64,000 nucleotides of DNA from Streptococcus sanguinis (GTDB lineage Bacteria; Bacillota; Bacilli; Lactobacillales; Streptococcaceae): positions 1,674,001 through 1,738,000 of the forward strand of contig NZ_CP054570.1 in assembly GCF_013343115.1 (NCBI RefSeq). Reading direction: 5' to 3'. Below are positions 1 through 7,663 of this stretch, one piece after another; within the stretch, counting starts at the first letter, position 1, and each line of letters opens with the position of its first letter. Both the position numbers and the translations under genes were made by a program. The notes beneath the pieces were generated by a model. That model was not told the origin of the DNA and searched no databases. It worked only from the letters and a program-made list of their open reading frames with translations.

Positions 1-926
1 CTACTACGACAGAATTCAAAGAGATTGATGCGCTCGAATCAGGCACTTGGATCAATCTTGTCAATCCTTCCCAGAGCGAATCAATCGAAATCGCCAACGC
101 CTTTGGCATTGACATCACTGACCTGCGAGCGCCGCTTGATGCGGAAGAAATGTCTCGGGTCACCATCGAAGATGAGTACACACTGATCATCGTTGACGTG
201 CCCATCACTGAGGAGCGGAATAACCAGACTTACTATGTCACGATTCCCCTTGGTATTATCATCACGGAAGAGGCGATTATTACCACTTGTTTGGAAAAAT
301 TACCTCTGCTGGATATCTTCATCCACCGGCGCTTGCGTAACTTCTATACTTTTATGAAGTCACGTTTTATCTTTCAGATTCTCTACCACAATGCCGAGCT
401 ATATCTGACAGCCCTGCGCTCCATTGACCGTAAGAGTGAGCAGATTGAAAGCCAACTGCACAAGTCCACACGAAATGAAGAACTGATTGAGCTCATGGAG
501 TTGGAAAAGACCATCGTCTATTTCAAGGCCTCTCTTAAGACAAATGAGCGCGTGATTAAGAAGCTGACCAGCTCCACTAGCAATATCAAGAAATACCTAG
601 AAGACGAGGACTTGCTGGAAGATACCTTGATTGAGACCCAGCAGGCCATTGAGATGGCTGATATCTACGGCAACATCCTCCACAGTATGACAGAGACCTT
701 TGCCTCTATCATTTCTAATAACCAGAACAATATCATGAAAGCCTTGGCTCTGGTGACCATCGTCATGTCTATCCCGACCATGATTTTCTCGGCCTATGGG
801 ATGAACTTCAAAAATAACGAACTTCCTCTCAACGGTGAACCACATGCCTTCTGGATTATCATGTTCATCGCCTTTGCCATGAGTGCTTCGGTCATGGCCT
901 ATCTCATGCACAAAAAACTATTTTAA
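1..926 (+). CDS. corA: CorA-family magnesium transporter (5' end cut by window)
   Basis: Membrane channel for Mg2+ and related divalent cations. The frame is open from base 3, so about 307 residues are visible and only a few N-terminal residues are missing. The N-terminal two thirds is a soluble, charged, helical domain; the C-terminal end has two hydrophobic segments. The family signature GMN is present as SAYGMNF, about 43 residues from the C-terminus, followed by the short periplasmic loop and the last membrane helix ending MHKKLF. An ATG exists at 150, but coding continues upstream of it with typical CorA sequence (TWINLVNPSQSE), so 150 is not the start. It lies 18 bp before a DUF1129 gene and may be cotranscribed. 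Confidence 0.9.
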   Translation, partial: TTTEFKEIDALESGTWINLVNPSQSESIEIANAFGIDITDLRAPLDAEEMSRVTIEDEYTLIIVDVPITEERNNQTYYVTIPLGIIITEEAIITTCLEKLPLLDIFIHRRLRNFYTFMKSRFIFQILYHNAELYLTALRSIDRKSEQIESQLHKSTRNEELIELMELEKTIVYFKASLKTNERVIKKLTSSTSNIKKYLEDEDLLEDTLIETQQAIEMADIYGNILHSMTETFASIISNNQNNIMKALALVTIVMSIPTMIFSAYGMNFKNNELPLNGEPHAFWIIMFIAFAMSASVMAYLMHKKLF

Positions 927-944
927 CCTTTAGAAAGAACGCCT

Positions 945-1619
945 ATGTCACAAGTATCCCTCGACAAACTCAGCAAAAAAAACAAAGAATTTATCCATAT
1001 CGCGACTAACCAACTCCTACAAGACGGCAAATCCGATCAGGAAATCCAGACTATCTTAGAAGGCATTCTGCCGGAAATCCTGGAAAATCAAGCCAAGGGA
1101 ATCACTGCCCGCGGCCTCTACGGAGCCCCAACTACTTGGGCAGCTTCTCTGACCGCAAAAGAGCGCTATGATGCCGAACATCCAAAAGAAAATGACGATC
1201 CTAAATGGATGATGCTGGACTCTGTCCTCTTTATCTTTGGTTTCTTTACCCTCCTGACCTCAATCGTCAATCTGGCTTCCTCTCAGCCATCTGTCTATGG
1301 ACTGACGACTCTCGTACTCGGAAGCATCGTCGGCGGCCTTTCTTTCTATGCCCTCTACCACTTTATCTACCGTTTCTACGGACCAGATAAGGACCGCAGC
1401 CAGCGCCCTAAGCTGCTCAAGTCTATCCTTACCATGGCAGCGGCTATTCTCCTATGGAGCATGTCCATCGTCTTAACCAGCCTCCTGCCTGAATTCCTCA
1501 ATCCCCGCCTGTCCAATGTCGTAGTTGCTATTGTCGGCGCTATCACTCTAGCCCTTCGCTTCTATCTCAAAAAGCGCTTCAACATCAAGAGTGCGACTAT
1601 GGGACCGACGAGATATTAA
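945..1619 (+). CDS. DUF1129-family membrane protein
   Basis: 224 residues, function unknown. The first ~85 residues are polar and helical (LSKKNKEFIHIATNQLL), then come about four hydrophobic segments between residues ~88 and ~206 and a basic tail. This soluble-head, four-helix layout is typical of the DUF1129 family found next to corA in streptococci. An AGAAAG ribosome site precedes the ATG. The gene is followed directly by a strong hairpin terminator, so it ends the corA transcript. No catalytic motif is visible. Confidence 0.75.
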   Translation: MSQVSLDKLSKKNKEFIHIATNQLLQDGKSDQEIQTILEGILPEILENQAKGITARGLYGAPTTWAASLTAKERYDAEHPKENDDPKWMMLDSVLFIFGFFTLLTSIVNLASSQPSVYGLTTLVLGSIVGGLSFYALYHFIYRFYGPDKDRSQRPKLLKSILTMAAAILLWSMSIVLTSLLPEFLNPRLSNVVVAIVGAITLALRFYLKKRFNIKSATMGPTRY

Positions 1620-1626
1620 TATCACA

Positions 1627-1653
1627 CAAAAAGAGGTCAGTGACCTCTTTTTG
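1627..1653. terminator. Bidirectional intrinsic terminator
   Basis: Perfect stem AAAAAGAGGTCA / TGACCTCTTTTT with almost no loop, between convergent genes. It ends the corA/DUF1129 transcript on plus, and overlaps the last codons of the small DUF1648 gene on minus. Confidence 0.8.
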
Positions 1654-1846
1654 ATTTGCTTCGAAAATATTTCCAATAAAGAGAGTAGGGAATGGGCAAA
1701 CCGAGAATCAACCAAAAGCGATTGACAACAATGTCCGCCTTTCCTGCGCTGTTAAAATGAATGGGAACCTGCTCTGGCAGCAGGCAGATAAGCAGAAATA
1801 AGGTTACTGCTAAGAGAAACAAAACGAATAAATCTTTCTTTTTCAT
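1637..1846 (-). CDS. Small DUF1648-like membrane protein
   Basis: 69 residues: a basic start (MKKKDLF), a first membrane helix, the motif LPEQVPIHFNSAGKAD, and a second helix. The PxHxxxxGxxD-type motif is characteristic of DUF1648, the N-terminal domain of SdpI-like immunity proteins; here only that domain exists. The start overlaps the stop of the upstream ABC permease (TAATG), so translation is probably coupled and the protein belongs to the TetR-controlled ABC operon. It could be an accessory or immunity factor of that exporter, which is inference. The C-terminal codons lie inside the terminator hairpin. Confidence 0.6.
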   Translation of the reverse strand: MKKKDLFVLFLLAVTLFLLICLLPEQVPIHFNSAGKADIVVNRFWLILGLPIPYSLYWKYFRSKSKRGH

Positions 1847-3393
1847 TAGCCATGGACCTCCTTAAAATATCCTTGTTTTATTAAATGCCTATAAAGGACA
1901 ACTGCCAAAAGCAAAAGTCCAAGAGCTGAGATTCGCAGCGATATCTCCAAGTCCATACCAAAGAGCAAGGAAAAGCAAATAGGGAACACAAGAACCAAGA
2001 TGCTTATCCCTCCAGACAAGATAGCCGCAAAACTTTGCTTAATAACAATCATTTCATTGTCCCAGATGAACTTAGGATAATGAAAATTAACCACAAGTCC
2101 TTGGAGAGCTGTAAATAGAGAATAAGCCAGTGAAATAAGGACCAAATCCACTACTTGCAAGCCTCCTAGCGAGAAATGCCAAACCAGAACAGGCAAGCCA
2201 AGCAGCAAGGCTGTGAAGTGTAAGGACACCGTCAAGGCCAGCTTCGCCATTATTATCTGCCTCATAGAAACCGGGAATGTCTGAAGCAGCCAAATCTCTT
2301 CCCCCTCTAAGGAAATACTGACAGCTGCAGGATTGGAAATACTAAGACATCCAGCCAGTAATAGGGGTAAAAATTCTCGGCTATTCCTGAGTCCTATCGA
2401 AGAAAAGAGGGCATCAGGGCTCATAAAACAAAGCGAGATGGCTAAAACGATGATTAAAATAGTTCCCAGTCCACTATTGAGCATATAAAGATAGGAACTC
2501 ATAAAATTCGCAATTTCTCTCCTATAAAGAGCCATAAAGGGAGACTTCTGCCTGCTTCTATAGACTTTGCTTTCTGACTTCACCCCTGTTATCATCTGAT
2601 TCATTTTTAAATAATTTCTACTTAAATACCTTAGAAAAAGTCCTGTCAGCGCAAACGATATAAACATCAACAGAAGACTTGCCCACAAAAAATGCTGAGG
2701 GTTAAAAAATAAGCTTGCCGGAGGATAGAGAGAAGCCAGCTGCTTGGTAAGCAAGAGACTAACATTTTCCGCTGACATTCCAGCTCTCATAGCCCACATA
2801 CTACCTGTTGCCAGCCCCAAAAGCAAGAGGAGAGAAAAAAGGAAGGCAACTAGATTTTTATGAGGGGTCTTTGAGGCCAAATAGGCTACGCACAAGCCGA
2901 GCAAAGAAGCTAAACAGAGAGGTAAAAGAGGAACAAATCCCATTAAAAGCAGATAAAGAAGCAACTCCAACAAGGACGCACCATAGCCAAACCAAACGAG
3001 GCCTGCTGGAAGCATGAGAAGGACGGAAAACACACTGTTCAAAAGATAAAGAAAAGCATATTTCTCATAGACGATTTCTCTAATACTGAGCGGCAATACA
3101 ATGAGCCTGTCAAGTTCCTCTTGGTCAAACAAGATACCATTTGACTGCATCAGACTAAAAAAGAAAATAATAAAACTAACCAAGGCAATCATATAGGCTG
3201 GAATCAAATTTGCCTGCCCCAACTTGACTAAACTCAAAGCCGTCAAAAGGTTATAGCCTGAAAATAGAAAAACAAGCAAGAAGAGCAGGCCAAGCTTAAA
3301 ATACTTGCCCAACCCTCGTCCTTTCCTTAAATCATTAAGCGAAAATGTGCTGTATAATTGTACTTTTAAAAGCAAAAGAATATTAGTCATCAT
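1846..3393 (-). CDS. ABC exporter permease
   Basis: About 515 residues with roughly twelve hydrophobic segments, consistent with the putative ABC-2-type exporter permeases of streptococci. I start it at the ATG pair at 3393/3390 (MMTNILLLLKVQLYS), because GGAG lies 7 bases upstream, rather than at the upstream in-frame codon at 3456 inside the ATPase gene. The start overlaps the end of the ATPase gene by about 11 bases and the stop overlaps the DUF1648 start, so the three genes form a tightly coupled operon. Substrate unknown. The TetR regulator next door suggests a toxic or drug-like inducer. Confidence 0.8.
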   Translation of the reverse strand: MMTNILLLLKVQLYSTFSLNDLRKGRGLGKYFKLGLLFLLVFLFSGYNLLTALSLVKLGQANLIPAYMIALVSFIIFFFSLMQSNGILFDQEELDRLIVLPLSIREIVYEKYAFLYLLNSVFSVLLMLPAGLVWFGYGASLLELLLYLLLMGFVPLLPLCLASLLGLCVAYLASKTPHKNLVAFLFSLLLLLGLATGSMWAMRAGMSAENVSLLLTKQLASLYPPASLFFNPQHFLWASLLLMFISFALTGLFLRYLSRNYLKMNQMITGVKSESKVYRSRQKSPFMALYRREIANFMSSYLYMLNSGLGTILIIVLAISLCFMSPDALFSSIGLRNSREFLPLLLAGCLSISNPAAVSISLEGEEIWLLQTFPVSMRQIIMAKLALTVSLHFTALLLGLPVLVWHFSLGGLQVVDLVLISLAYSLFTALQGLVVNFHYPKFIWDNEMIVIKQSFAAILSGGISILVLVFPICFSLLFGMDLEISLRISALGLLLLAVVLYRHLIKQGYFKEVHG

Positions 3394-4096
3394 CCTGTAA
3401 CTCCATAAATACTTGTTCCAAACTGGATGTCCCCTTAACTTCAGAGGTCCTTCCATTAGCCACTAAACGTCCCTTTTGCAGAATTGCCACCTTATTGCAG
3501 AGTTCTTCCGCAACCTCTAAAACGTGAGTAGAAAAGAAAATCGCATGCCCTTGACTAGCTAGCTCTCTCATGATCTGCTTAAAATAATATGCGCCTTTCG
3601 GATCTAAACCGACAAAAGGTTCATCTAAAATCAATAGTTCTGGCTCATGTGAGAGAGCCGCTATTAGTGCCAATCGCTGCTTCATCCCATGTGAATAAGC
3701 CGATACCAACTGATCCAAAGACGTATCCAGCTCAAACATTTTAGAATACTTTTCTATAGCTGCTTGCCTCTTTTCCATAGAAACCCTATAAACGTCTGCT
3801 ACAAAATCCAAAAACTGCCTTGCTGTCAGATTTTTATAAAGATCTGGGTTATCCGGCAGAAACGCCATCTTTTTCTTACAAAGCAAGGGCTCCTTCCTGA
3901 TAGAGTGCCCACAGATATAAATCTCTCCTTTATCAAAATCATGAATCCCCACAATGGACTTAATGGTGGATGTCTTACCTGCTCCATTGGCGCCGATGAA
4001 GCCATAAATATCTCCAGGCTCCACCACCAGACTAAGATCATCCACTGCCTTTTTACCGTTGCTATATACTTTTGTTAAATGTTCTATTTTTAACAT
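3383..4096 (-). CDS. ABC transporter ATP-binding protein
   Basis: 237-residue nucleotide-binding subunit. Walker A is GANGAGKTS (residues ~36-44), the signature is YSHGMKQR (~135), and Walker B is LLILDEP (~156) followed by the H-loop STHVLE. It energises the permease encoded downstream with overlapping reading frames. GGAG precedes the ATG. The promoter region carries two 17-bp palindromes matching one over the tetR promoter, so repression by the neighbouring TetR protein is expected. Confidence 0.9.
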   Translation of the reverse strand: MLKIEHLTKVYSNGKKAVDDLSLVVEPGDIYGFIGANGAGKTSTIKSIVGIHDFDKGEIYICGHSIRKEPLLCKKKMAFLPDNPDLYKNLTARQFLDFVADVYRVSMEKRQAAIEKYSKMFELDTSLDQLVSAYSHGMKQRLALIAALSHEPELLILDEPFVGLDPKGAYYFKQIMRELASQGHAIFFSTHVLEVAEELCNKVAILQKGRLVANGRTSEVKGTSSLEQVFMELQDDD

Positions 4097-4116
4097 GAAT
4101 TTCTCCTTTTATTTAA

Positions 4117-4133
4117 ACTGACATCTTGTCAGT
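4117..4133. promoter_or_regulatory. TetR-type operator 1 (ABC operon)
   Basis: 17-bp palindrome ACTGACA-TCT-TGTCAGT, centred about 29 bp upstream of the ABC ATPase start. Same arms as the operators at 4183 and 4887. I see no clear -10/-35 pair for the ABC operon. Confidence 0.75.
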
Positions 4134-4182
4134 GTTGGCGTAAAATTTTTTAAATATCAGGATTAAAAGATTGAAGATTCGA

Positions 4183-4199
4183 ACTGACATTTTGTCAGT
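4183..4199. promoter_or_regulatory. TetR-type operator 2 (ABC operon)
   Basis: 17-bp palindrome ACTGACA-TTT-TGTCAGT. Its left edge is 66 bp from that of operator 1, about six helical turns, between tetR and the ABC operon. Confidence 0.75.
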
Positions 4200-4237
4200 G
4201 CAGTCTCTAAATAAAAGGCAGAAAACTGCCGATTATT

Positions 4238-4852
4238 CTAAAAAATAGATTCTTCTAATCCTAAGCTTCTTTCTAGGATTGCCTGGAAGCTGGTGAGATA
4301 ATCCTGCAAAGTTTCTGGTTTTTCCTGACTCATCTTGATATCATTGGACACAAATACGTAGGCAGTCATGAGAAAAGAAGCTGTCTCATGCGGATATTTC
4401 AAATGAAAATCTCCAGATTTCTGACCTTTCTCCAAGATATGAGTGAAGAAAACAATCATCCGCTCACAGAGTCTATGATAAAAGCGATCCAAGACATAGC
4501 GATTCGTTTCTAAATTGACTGTTTCCTGCAAGACTTGATTTTCCTGTGTTCTGCTTTCCTCTGGGATAAGGGTTGCCTCAATAAAAGTTCTGATTTTTTC
4601 TTTGGCTCCGACATTTGGCTGATAGCTGATTGTTTCGAGCTTTCTCAGCAAGGGCTCAGAGTTCTTTTCAATCAGACAATAAAGAATATCTTCCTTATCC
4701 TTAAAATGATAGTAAAGCAGGCCTCGAGAAATTCCAAGCTTATCAATAATATCTTGAGTTCTAGTCTTTAGATAGCCTTTTTGGGCAAAGAGCTGCAAGG
4801 CTGCAGACATAATCTCTGCCCGCCGCACCTCTACTTCCTTGACATCACGCAT
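4238..4852 (-). CDS. TetR-family transcriptional repressor
   Basis: 204 residues from the ATG at 4852 (MRDVKEVEVRRAEIMSAAL), chosen because AAGGAGG lies 8 bases upstream; a longer frame to 4942 would run through the promoter. The N-terminal helix-turn-helix is clear (TRTQDIIDKLGISRGLLYYH, residues ~28-47), followed by an alpha-helical ligand domain. Its own promoter carries operator 3 over the -35 box, and the downstream ABC operon carries two copies of the same palindrome. It is therefore expected to repress itself and the exporter until a ligand binds. Confidence 0.88.
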   Translation of the reverse strand: MRDVKEVEVRRAEIMSAALQLFAQKGYLKTRTQDIIDKLGISRGLLYYHFKDKEDILYCLIEKNSEPLLRKLETISYQPNVGAKEKIRTFIEATLIPEESRTQENQVLQETVNLETNRYVLDRFYHRLCERMIVFFTHILEKGQKSGDFHLKYPHETASFLMTAYVFVSNDIKMSQEKPETLQDYLTSFQAILERSLGLEESIF

Positions 4853-4873
4853 GATTTCTGCCTCCTTGTGGTC

Positions 4874-4903
4874 AGTATAGCACTTAACTGACATTTTGTC
4901 AAT
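4874..4903 (-). promoter_or_regulatory. tetR promoter with operator 3
   Basis: On minus, -35 TTGACA (4902-4897) and -10 TATACT (4879-4874) with an exact 17-bp spacer. The palindrome ACTGACA-TTT-TGTCAAT (4887-4903) covers the -35 box, which predicts steric repression and autoregulation. Confidence 0.8.
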
Positions 4904-4910
4904 GATAAAA

Positions 4911-4939
4911 TAAAAAAACAGCAAGCTAGAGCCTGCTGT
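4911..4939 (-). terminator. rpsF-ssb-rpsR operon terminator
   Basis: On minus, ACAGCA / TGCTGT stem followed by a run of seven T. It starts 8 bases after the rpsR stop and ends just before the tetR -35 box. Confidence 0.8.
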
Positions 4940-4947
4940 CAATTTAA

Positions 4948-5187
4948 TTAGTCTTCATTTACGAAAGGCATCAAAGCCATTACGCGAGCGCGTTTGATAG
5001 CTGTTGTTACTTTACGTTGGTTTTTAGCTGAAGTTCCTGTTACACGACGAGGAAGGATTTTCCCACGTTCTGAAACGAAACGGCTAAGAAGCTCAGTATC
5101 TTTGTAATCAACATATTCAATTTTGTTCGCTGCGATGTAATCAACTTTTTTACGGCGTTTGAATCCGCCACGACGTTGTTGAGCCAT
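4948..5187 (-). CDS. rpsR: 30S ribosomal protein S18
   Basis: 79 residues, usual length. Begins [20 protein letters not shown] and contains the family motif [21 protein letters not shown]18 pairs with S6 on the 30S platform. Last gene of the rpsF-ssb-rpsR operon, preceded by AAAGGAG and followed by a terminator. Confidence 0.98.
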   Translation of the reverse strand: MAQQRRGGFKRRKKVDYIAANKIEYVDYKDTELLSRFVSERGKILPRRVTGTSAKNQRKVTTAIKRARVMALMPFVNED

Positions 5188-5223
5188 GTGTTTTCTCCTT
5201 TATATTATAGTTAGATTCGGTCC

Positions 5224-5718
5224 TTAGAAAGGTAAATCGTCGTCTGAGATATCCATTGGGTTAGAATTTCCAAATGGGCTCTCATCACGAGAAAAGTTCG
5301 GTACTTGGTTAGACGAGTCTGCACTGCCATAACTTGGAGCAGAGCTGCCGCCGAAGCTGTTTCCACCGTAACCGCCAGATGACTGACCTTCACGATTAGA
5401 GCGGCTTTCCAAAAGTTGGAAATTGTCCGCAACAACTTCTGTGACATAGACACGCTGGCCTTGCTGGTTCTCGTAGTTACGCGTTTGAATACGGCCTGTA
5501 ATTCCGATCAGGGCTCCTTTTTTAGCCCAATTTGCAAGATTTTCTGCCTGCTGACGCCAGATGACAACATTGATAAAGTCTGCTTCTCGCTCGCCACTTT
5601 GATTTTTAAAGTTGCGATTGACAGCCAGAGTAAATGTTGCGACCGCTTGATTCTGCGGAGTATAGCGAAGCTCGGCATCACGGGTCATACGACCCACCAG
5701 TACAACGTTATTAATCAT
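5224..5718 (-). CDS. ssb: Single-stranded DNA-binding protein
   Basis: 164 residues. An OB-fold occupies residues 1-~105 ([20 protein letters not shown]), then a Gly/Ser/Asn-rich flexible linker, then the acidic tip DISDDDLPF that recruits replication and repair partners. It coats single-stranded DNA during replication, repair and recombination. It lies between rpsF and rpsR, the conserved Firmicutes order, so it shares their promoter and leader. Confidence 0.97.
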   Translation of the reverse strand: MINNVVLVGRMTRDAELRYTPQNQAVATFTLAVNRNFKNQSGEREADFINVVIWRQQAENLANWAKKGALIGITGRIQTRNYENQQGQRVYVTEVVADNFQLLESRSNREGQSSGGYGGNSFGGSSAPSYGSADSSNQVPNFSRDESPFGNSNPMDISDDDLPF

Positions 5719-5729
5719 AGTCTACCTTC

Positions 5730-6020
5730 TTAAGCGTCAAGTTTGACGATCATGTGACGAAGAATGTCAGCGTTGATTTTTGAAAGACGGTCAAACTCTT
5801 TAAGAGCTGCATCGTCGTTTGCTTCAACGTTAACGATGTGGTAAAGTCCTTCACGGAAATCTTGGATTTCGTATGCAAGACGACGTTTTTCCCAGTCTTT
5901 TGATTCAACAACAGTTGCACCATTGTCAGTCAAGATAGAGTCAAAGCGTGCTACCAAAGCGTTTTTAGCTTCTTCTTCAATGTTTGGACGAATAATATAA
6001 AGAATTTCGTATTTAGCCAT
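5730..6020 (-). CDS. rpsF: 30S ribosomal protein S6
   Basis: 96 residues from the ATG at 6020 ([20 protein letters not shown]), preceded by AAAGGAGG. A longer frame reaching 6122 runs through the promoter and is rejected. S6 dimerises with S18 on the small subunit. First gene of the operon. In bacteria the S6:S18 complex can bind the leader of its own mRNA, and the leader here is structured. Confidence 0.97.
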   Translation of the reverse strand: MAKYEILYIIRPNIEEEAKNALVARFDSILTDNGATVVESKDWEKRRLAYEIQDFREGLYHIVNVEANDDAALKEFDRLSKINADILRHMIVKLDA

Positions 6021-6090
6021 TGATTTTTCCTCCTTTTGGTCTAATGACCCCAAGACTTTGCAAGGGGTAAGTGAGGTTTGCTCACAAATA
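6021..6090 (-). promoter_or_regulatory. Structured rpsF leader (possible S6:S18 autoregulatory site)
   Basis: The ~70-nt leader can form GTGAG/CTCAC (6071-6085), ACCCC/GGGGT (6047-6068) and GGTC/GACC (6038-6049); the last two overlap by sharing ACC and so are mutually exclusive. Autoregulation by S6:S18 through the rpsF leader is known in other bacteria. I cannot confirm the binding motif here. Confidence 0.45.
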
Positions 6091-6093
6091 ACT

Positions 6094-6122
6094 ATTATAG
6101 CAGACTTCCAGCAGAATGGCAA
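6094..6122 (-). promoter_or_regulatory. rpsF operon promoter
   Basis: On minus, -35 TTGCCA (6122-6117), 17-bp spacer, consensus -10 TATAAT (6099-6094). Confidence 0.85.
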
Positions 6123-6141
6123 GGGAAAGTTTTGATATAAA

Positions 6142-6169
6142 GAAAACTCTCCCTGTCACCAGAGAGAGT
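6142..6169 (-). terminator. hutI terminator
   Basis: On minus, ACTCTC / GAGAGT stem with a 12-nt loop and a short T-run, about 30 bases after the hutI stop. Confidence 0.6.
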
Positions 6170-6198
6170 CCGAAAAATACGATTCGTTTTTAGAAAGC

Positions 6199-7464
6199 CT
6201 AGACAATTCTACCTTGATCGACAACTAGTTTTCCAGCCTTGTAGACCTGATGGGTCAGATTGGTCGCAAAGAAATAAAGTGGATAGTCAATGTTCTTAGC
6301 GTCTAGGATGGTAATGTCCGCCTGCTTACCAGTATCAAAGCTGCCAATCTTATCTTGACGGTTAACTGAATAGGCCGCATTGATGGTTACAGCGTTAAGG
6401 ACTTCTACTGGTGTCAGGCGCATCATAAAGCAGCCCAACTGCATGACGAACTGCAGGTTAGCTGTTGGACAAGAGCCTGGATTGCTGTCGGTGGTCAGGG
6501 TAATAGCCATACCAGCTTCCAGCATCTTGCGGGCTGGTGCATAGGTATCTTCCATCAGACTGAAGGTAGTTGCTGGCAGGAGATTACCGATAACCTTGGC
6601 TTCTGCCATCTTGCGAATGCCCTCATCGGTCGCTACCATCAAGTGCTCTGCACTCGTTGCTCCCAGTTCAGCCGCTACATCCACCCCGCCGATAGATTCG
6701 ATTTCATCAGCATGGATACGAAGCTTGAAGCCCATTTCCTTAGCCTTAGAAAGCAAGTAGCGTGACTCGTCAGCTGTAAAGACGCCTTTTTCACAGAAAA
6801 TATCACAAAACTCAGCTAGATTTTCTGCTTTTACCCGAGGCAGCATTTCCTCGACGATAAGCTCCAGATATTCCTGAGAGCGTCCCTTGTATTCTGGTGG
6901 AACGGCGTGGGCAGCCATAAAGGTCGAAACGAGATCAATCTCGTGGTCACGGTCCAGAGCTCCAACGACATCCAGCTGGCGCTTCTCTGTTTCCCAGTCC
7001 AAACCATAGCCACTTTTGGCCTCAACTGTTGTCACCCCATGCAGCAGCATATAGTCTAGCAGCCTCTTGGACTTATCATAGAGAGTGTCAAAAGAAGCTT
7101 CTCGTGTCGCCCGAACCGTACTGAGAATACCACCGCCTTGGGCAAGAATTTCCAGATAAGGGACACCAGCTAATTTCTTAGCAAATTCATGCTCCCGGCT
7201 GCCACCGTAGACTAAGTGAGTGTGGCAGTCAATCAAGCCAGGTGTGGCAATCTTGCCTTCATAAGACTGAATCTTAGTATCTGGTCCGACCAGACTGGCA
7301 TCCGGCTCTCCGCTGCCGACTGCTAGGATTTTGCCGTCTTTGACTGCAATGTAGCCGTCCTCCAAGACCTGAGCTTCCTTCATCTCCTCACCAAAAAGTG
7401 GATGACCGAGATCCTTGGGACAGAAGACTTGATTAAAGTGAGTTAATAGTAAATCAGCAGTCAT
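6199..7464 (-). CDS. hutI: Imidazolonepropionase
   Basis: Third step of histidine breakdown: hydrolyses 4-imidazolone-5-propionate to N-formimino-L-glutamate. 421 residues, amidohydrolase superfamily. Metal site [10 protein letters not shown] (residues ~78-87), HADE (~252) and TTDSNPGS (~327) are visible. GGAGG precedes the ATG at 7464. It is divergent from the rest of the hut operon and shares a 199-bp promoter region with hutU, so the two transcripts are probably controlled together. Confidence 0.96.
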   Translation of the reverse strand: MTADLLLTHFNQVFCPKDLGHPLFGEEMKEAQVLEDGYIAVKDGKILAVGSGEPDASLVGPDTKIQSYEGKIATPGLIDCHTHLVYGGSREHEFAKKLAGVPYLEILAQGGGILSTVRATREASFDTLYDKSKRLLDYMLLHGVTTVEAKSGYGLDWETEKRQLDVVGALDRDHEIDLVSTFMAAHAVPPEYKGRSQEYLELIVEEMLPRVKAENLAEFCDIFCEKGVFTADESRYLLSKAKEMGFKLRIHADEIESIGGVDVAAELGATSAEHLMVATDEGIRKMAEAKVIGNLLPATTFSLMEDTYAPARKMLEAGMAITLTTDSNPGSCPTANLQFVMQLGCFMMRLTPVEVLNAVTINAAYSVNRQDKIGSFDTGKQADITILDAKNIDYPLYFFATNLTHQVYKAGKLVVDQGRIV

Positions 7465-7507
7465 GCTTGTTCCTCCATTTCATTTTCCGACATATTTGCT
7501 TTTCATC

Positions 7508-7536
7508 ATAATACACTATCGTCAAATTATAGTCAA
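7508..7536 (-). promoter_or_regulatory. hutI promoter
   Basis: On minus, -35 TTGACT (7536-7531), 17-bp spacer, -10 TATTAT (7513-7508). Confidence 0.7.
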
Positions 7537-7587
7537 AAGCTTGTAAAAGATAGGAGCCCCACTTTTTTTACTGTTTTTATCATTTTC

Positions 7588-7617
7588 TTGACTCTTTATG
7601 GACGGGAATCTTATAGA
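7588..7617 (+). promoter_or_regulatory. hutU operon promoter
   Basis: -35 TTGACT (7588-7593), 18-bp spacer, -10 TATAGA (7612-7617). An imperfect inverted repeat TGTAA...TTACA (7619-7640) sits at the expected transcript start and is a candidate operator. Confidence 0.6.
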
Positions 7618-7663
7618 ATGTAAGAGAAAGATATTTTACACTTGACTAAAAGGAGGATTTTCC

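Noticed and set aside
4852..4942. Longer start for the TetR gene at 4942
   Set aside because: It would cover the -10/-35 boxes, the operator and the rpsR terminator; the ATG at 4852 has AAGGAGG.
6020..6122. Longer start for rpsF at 6122
   Set aside because: It runs through the promoter and leader, and S6 has its usual length from 6020.
7541..7640. TGTAAAAGATA and TGTAAGAGAAAGATA as paired hut operator half-sites
   Set aside because: Similarity is short, spacing is irregular and the region is A-rich; only the inverted TGTAA/TTACA is mentioned as a weak candidate.
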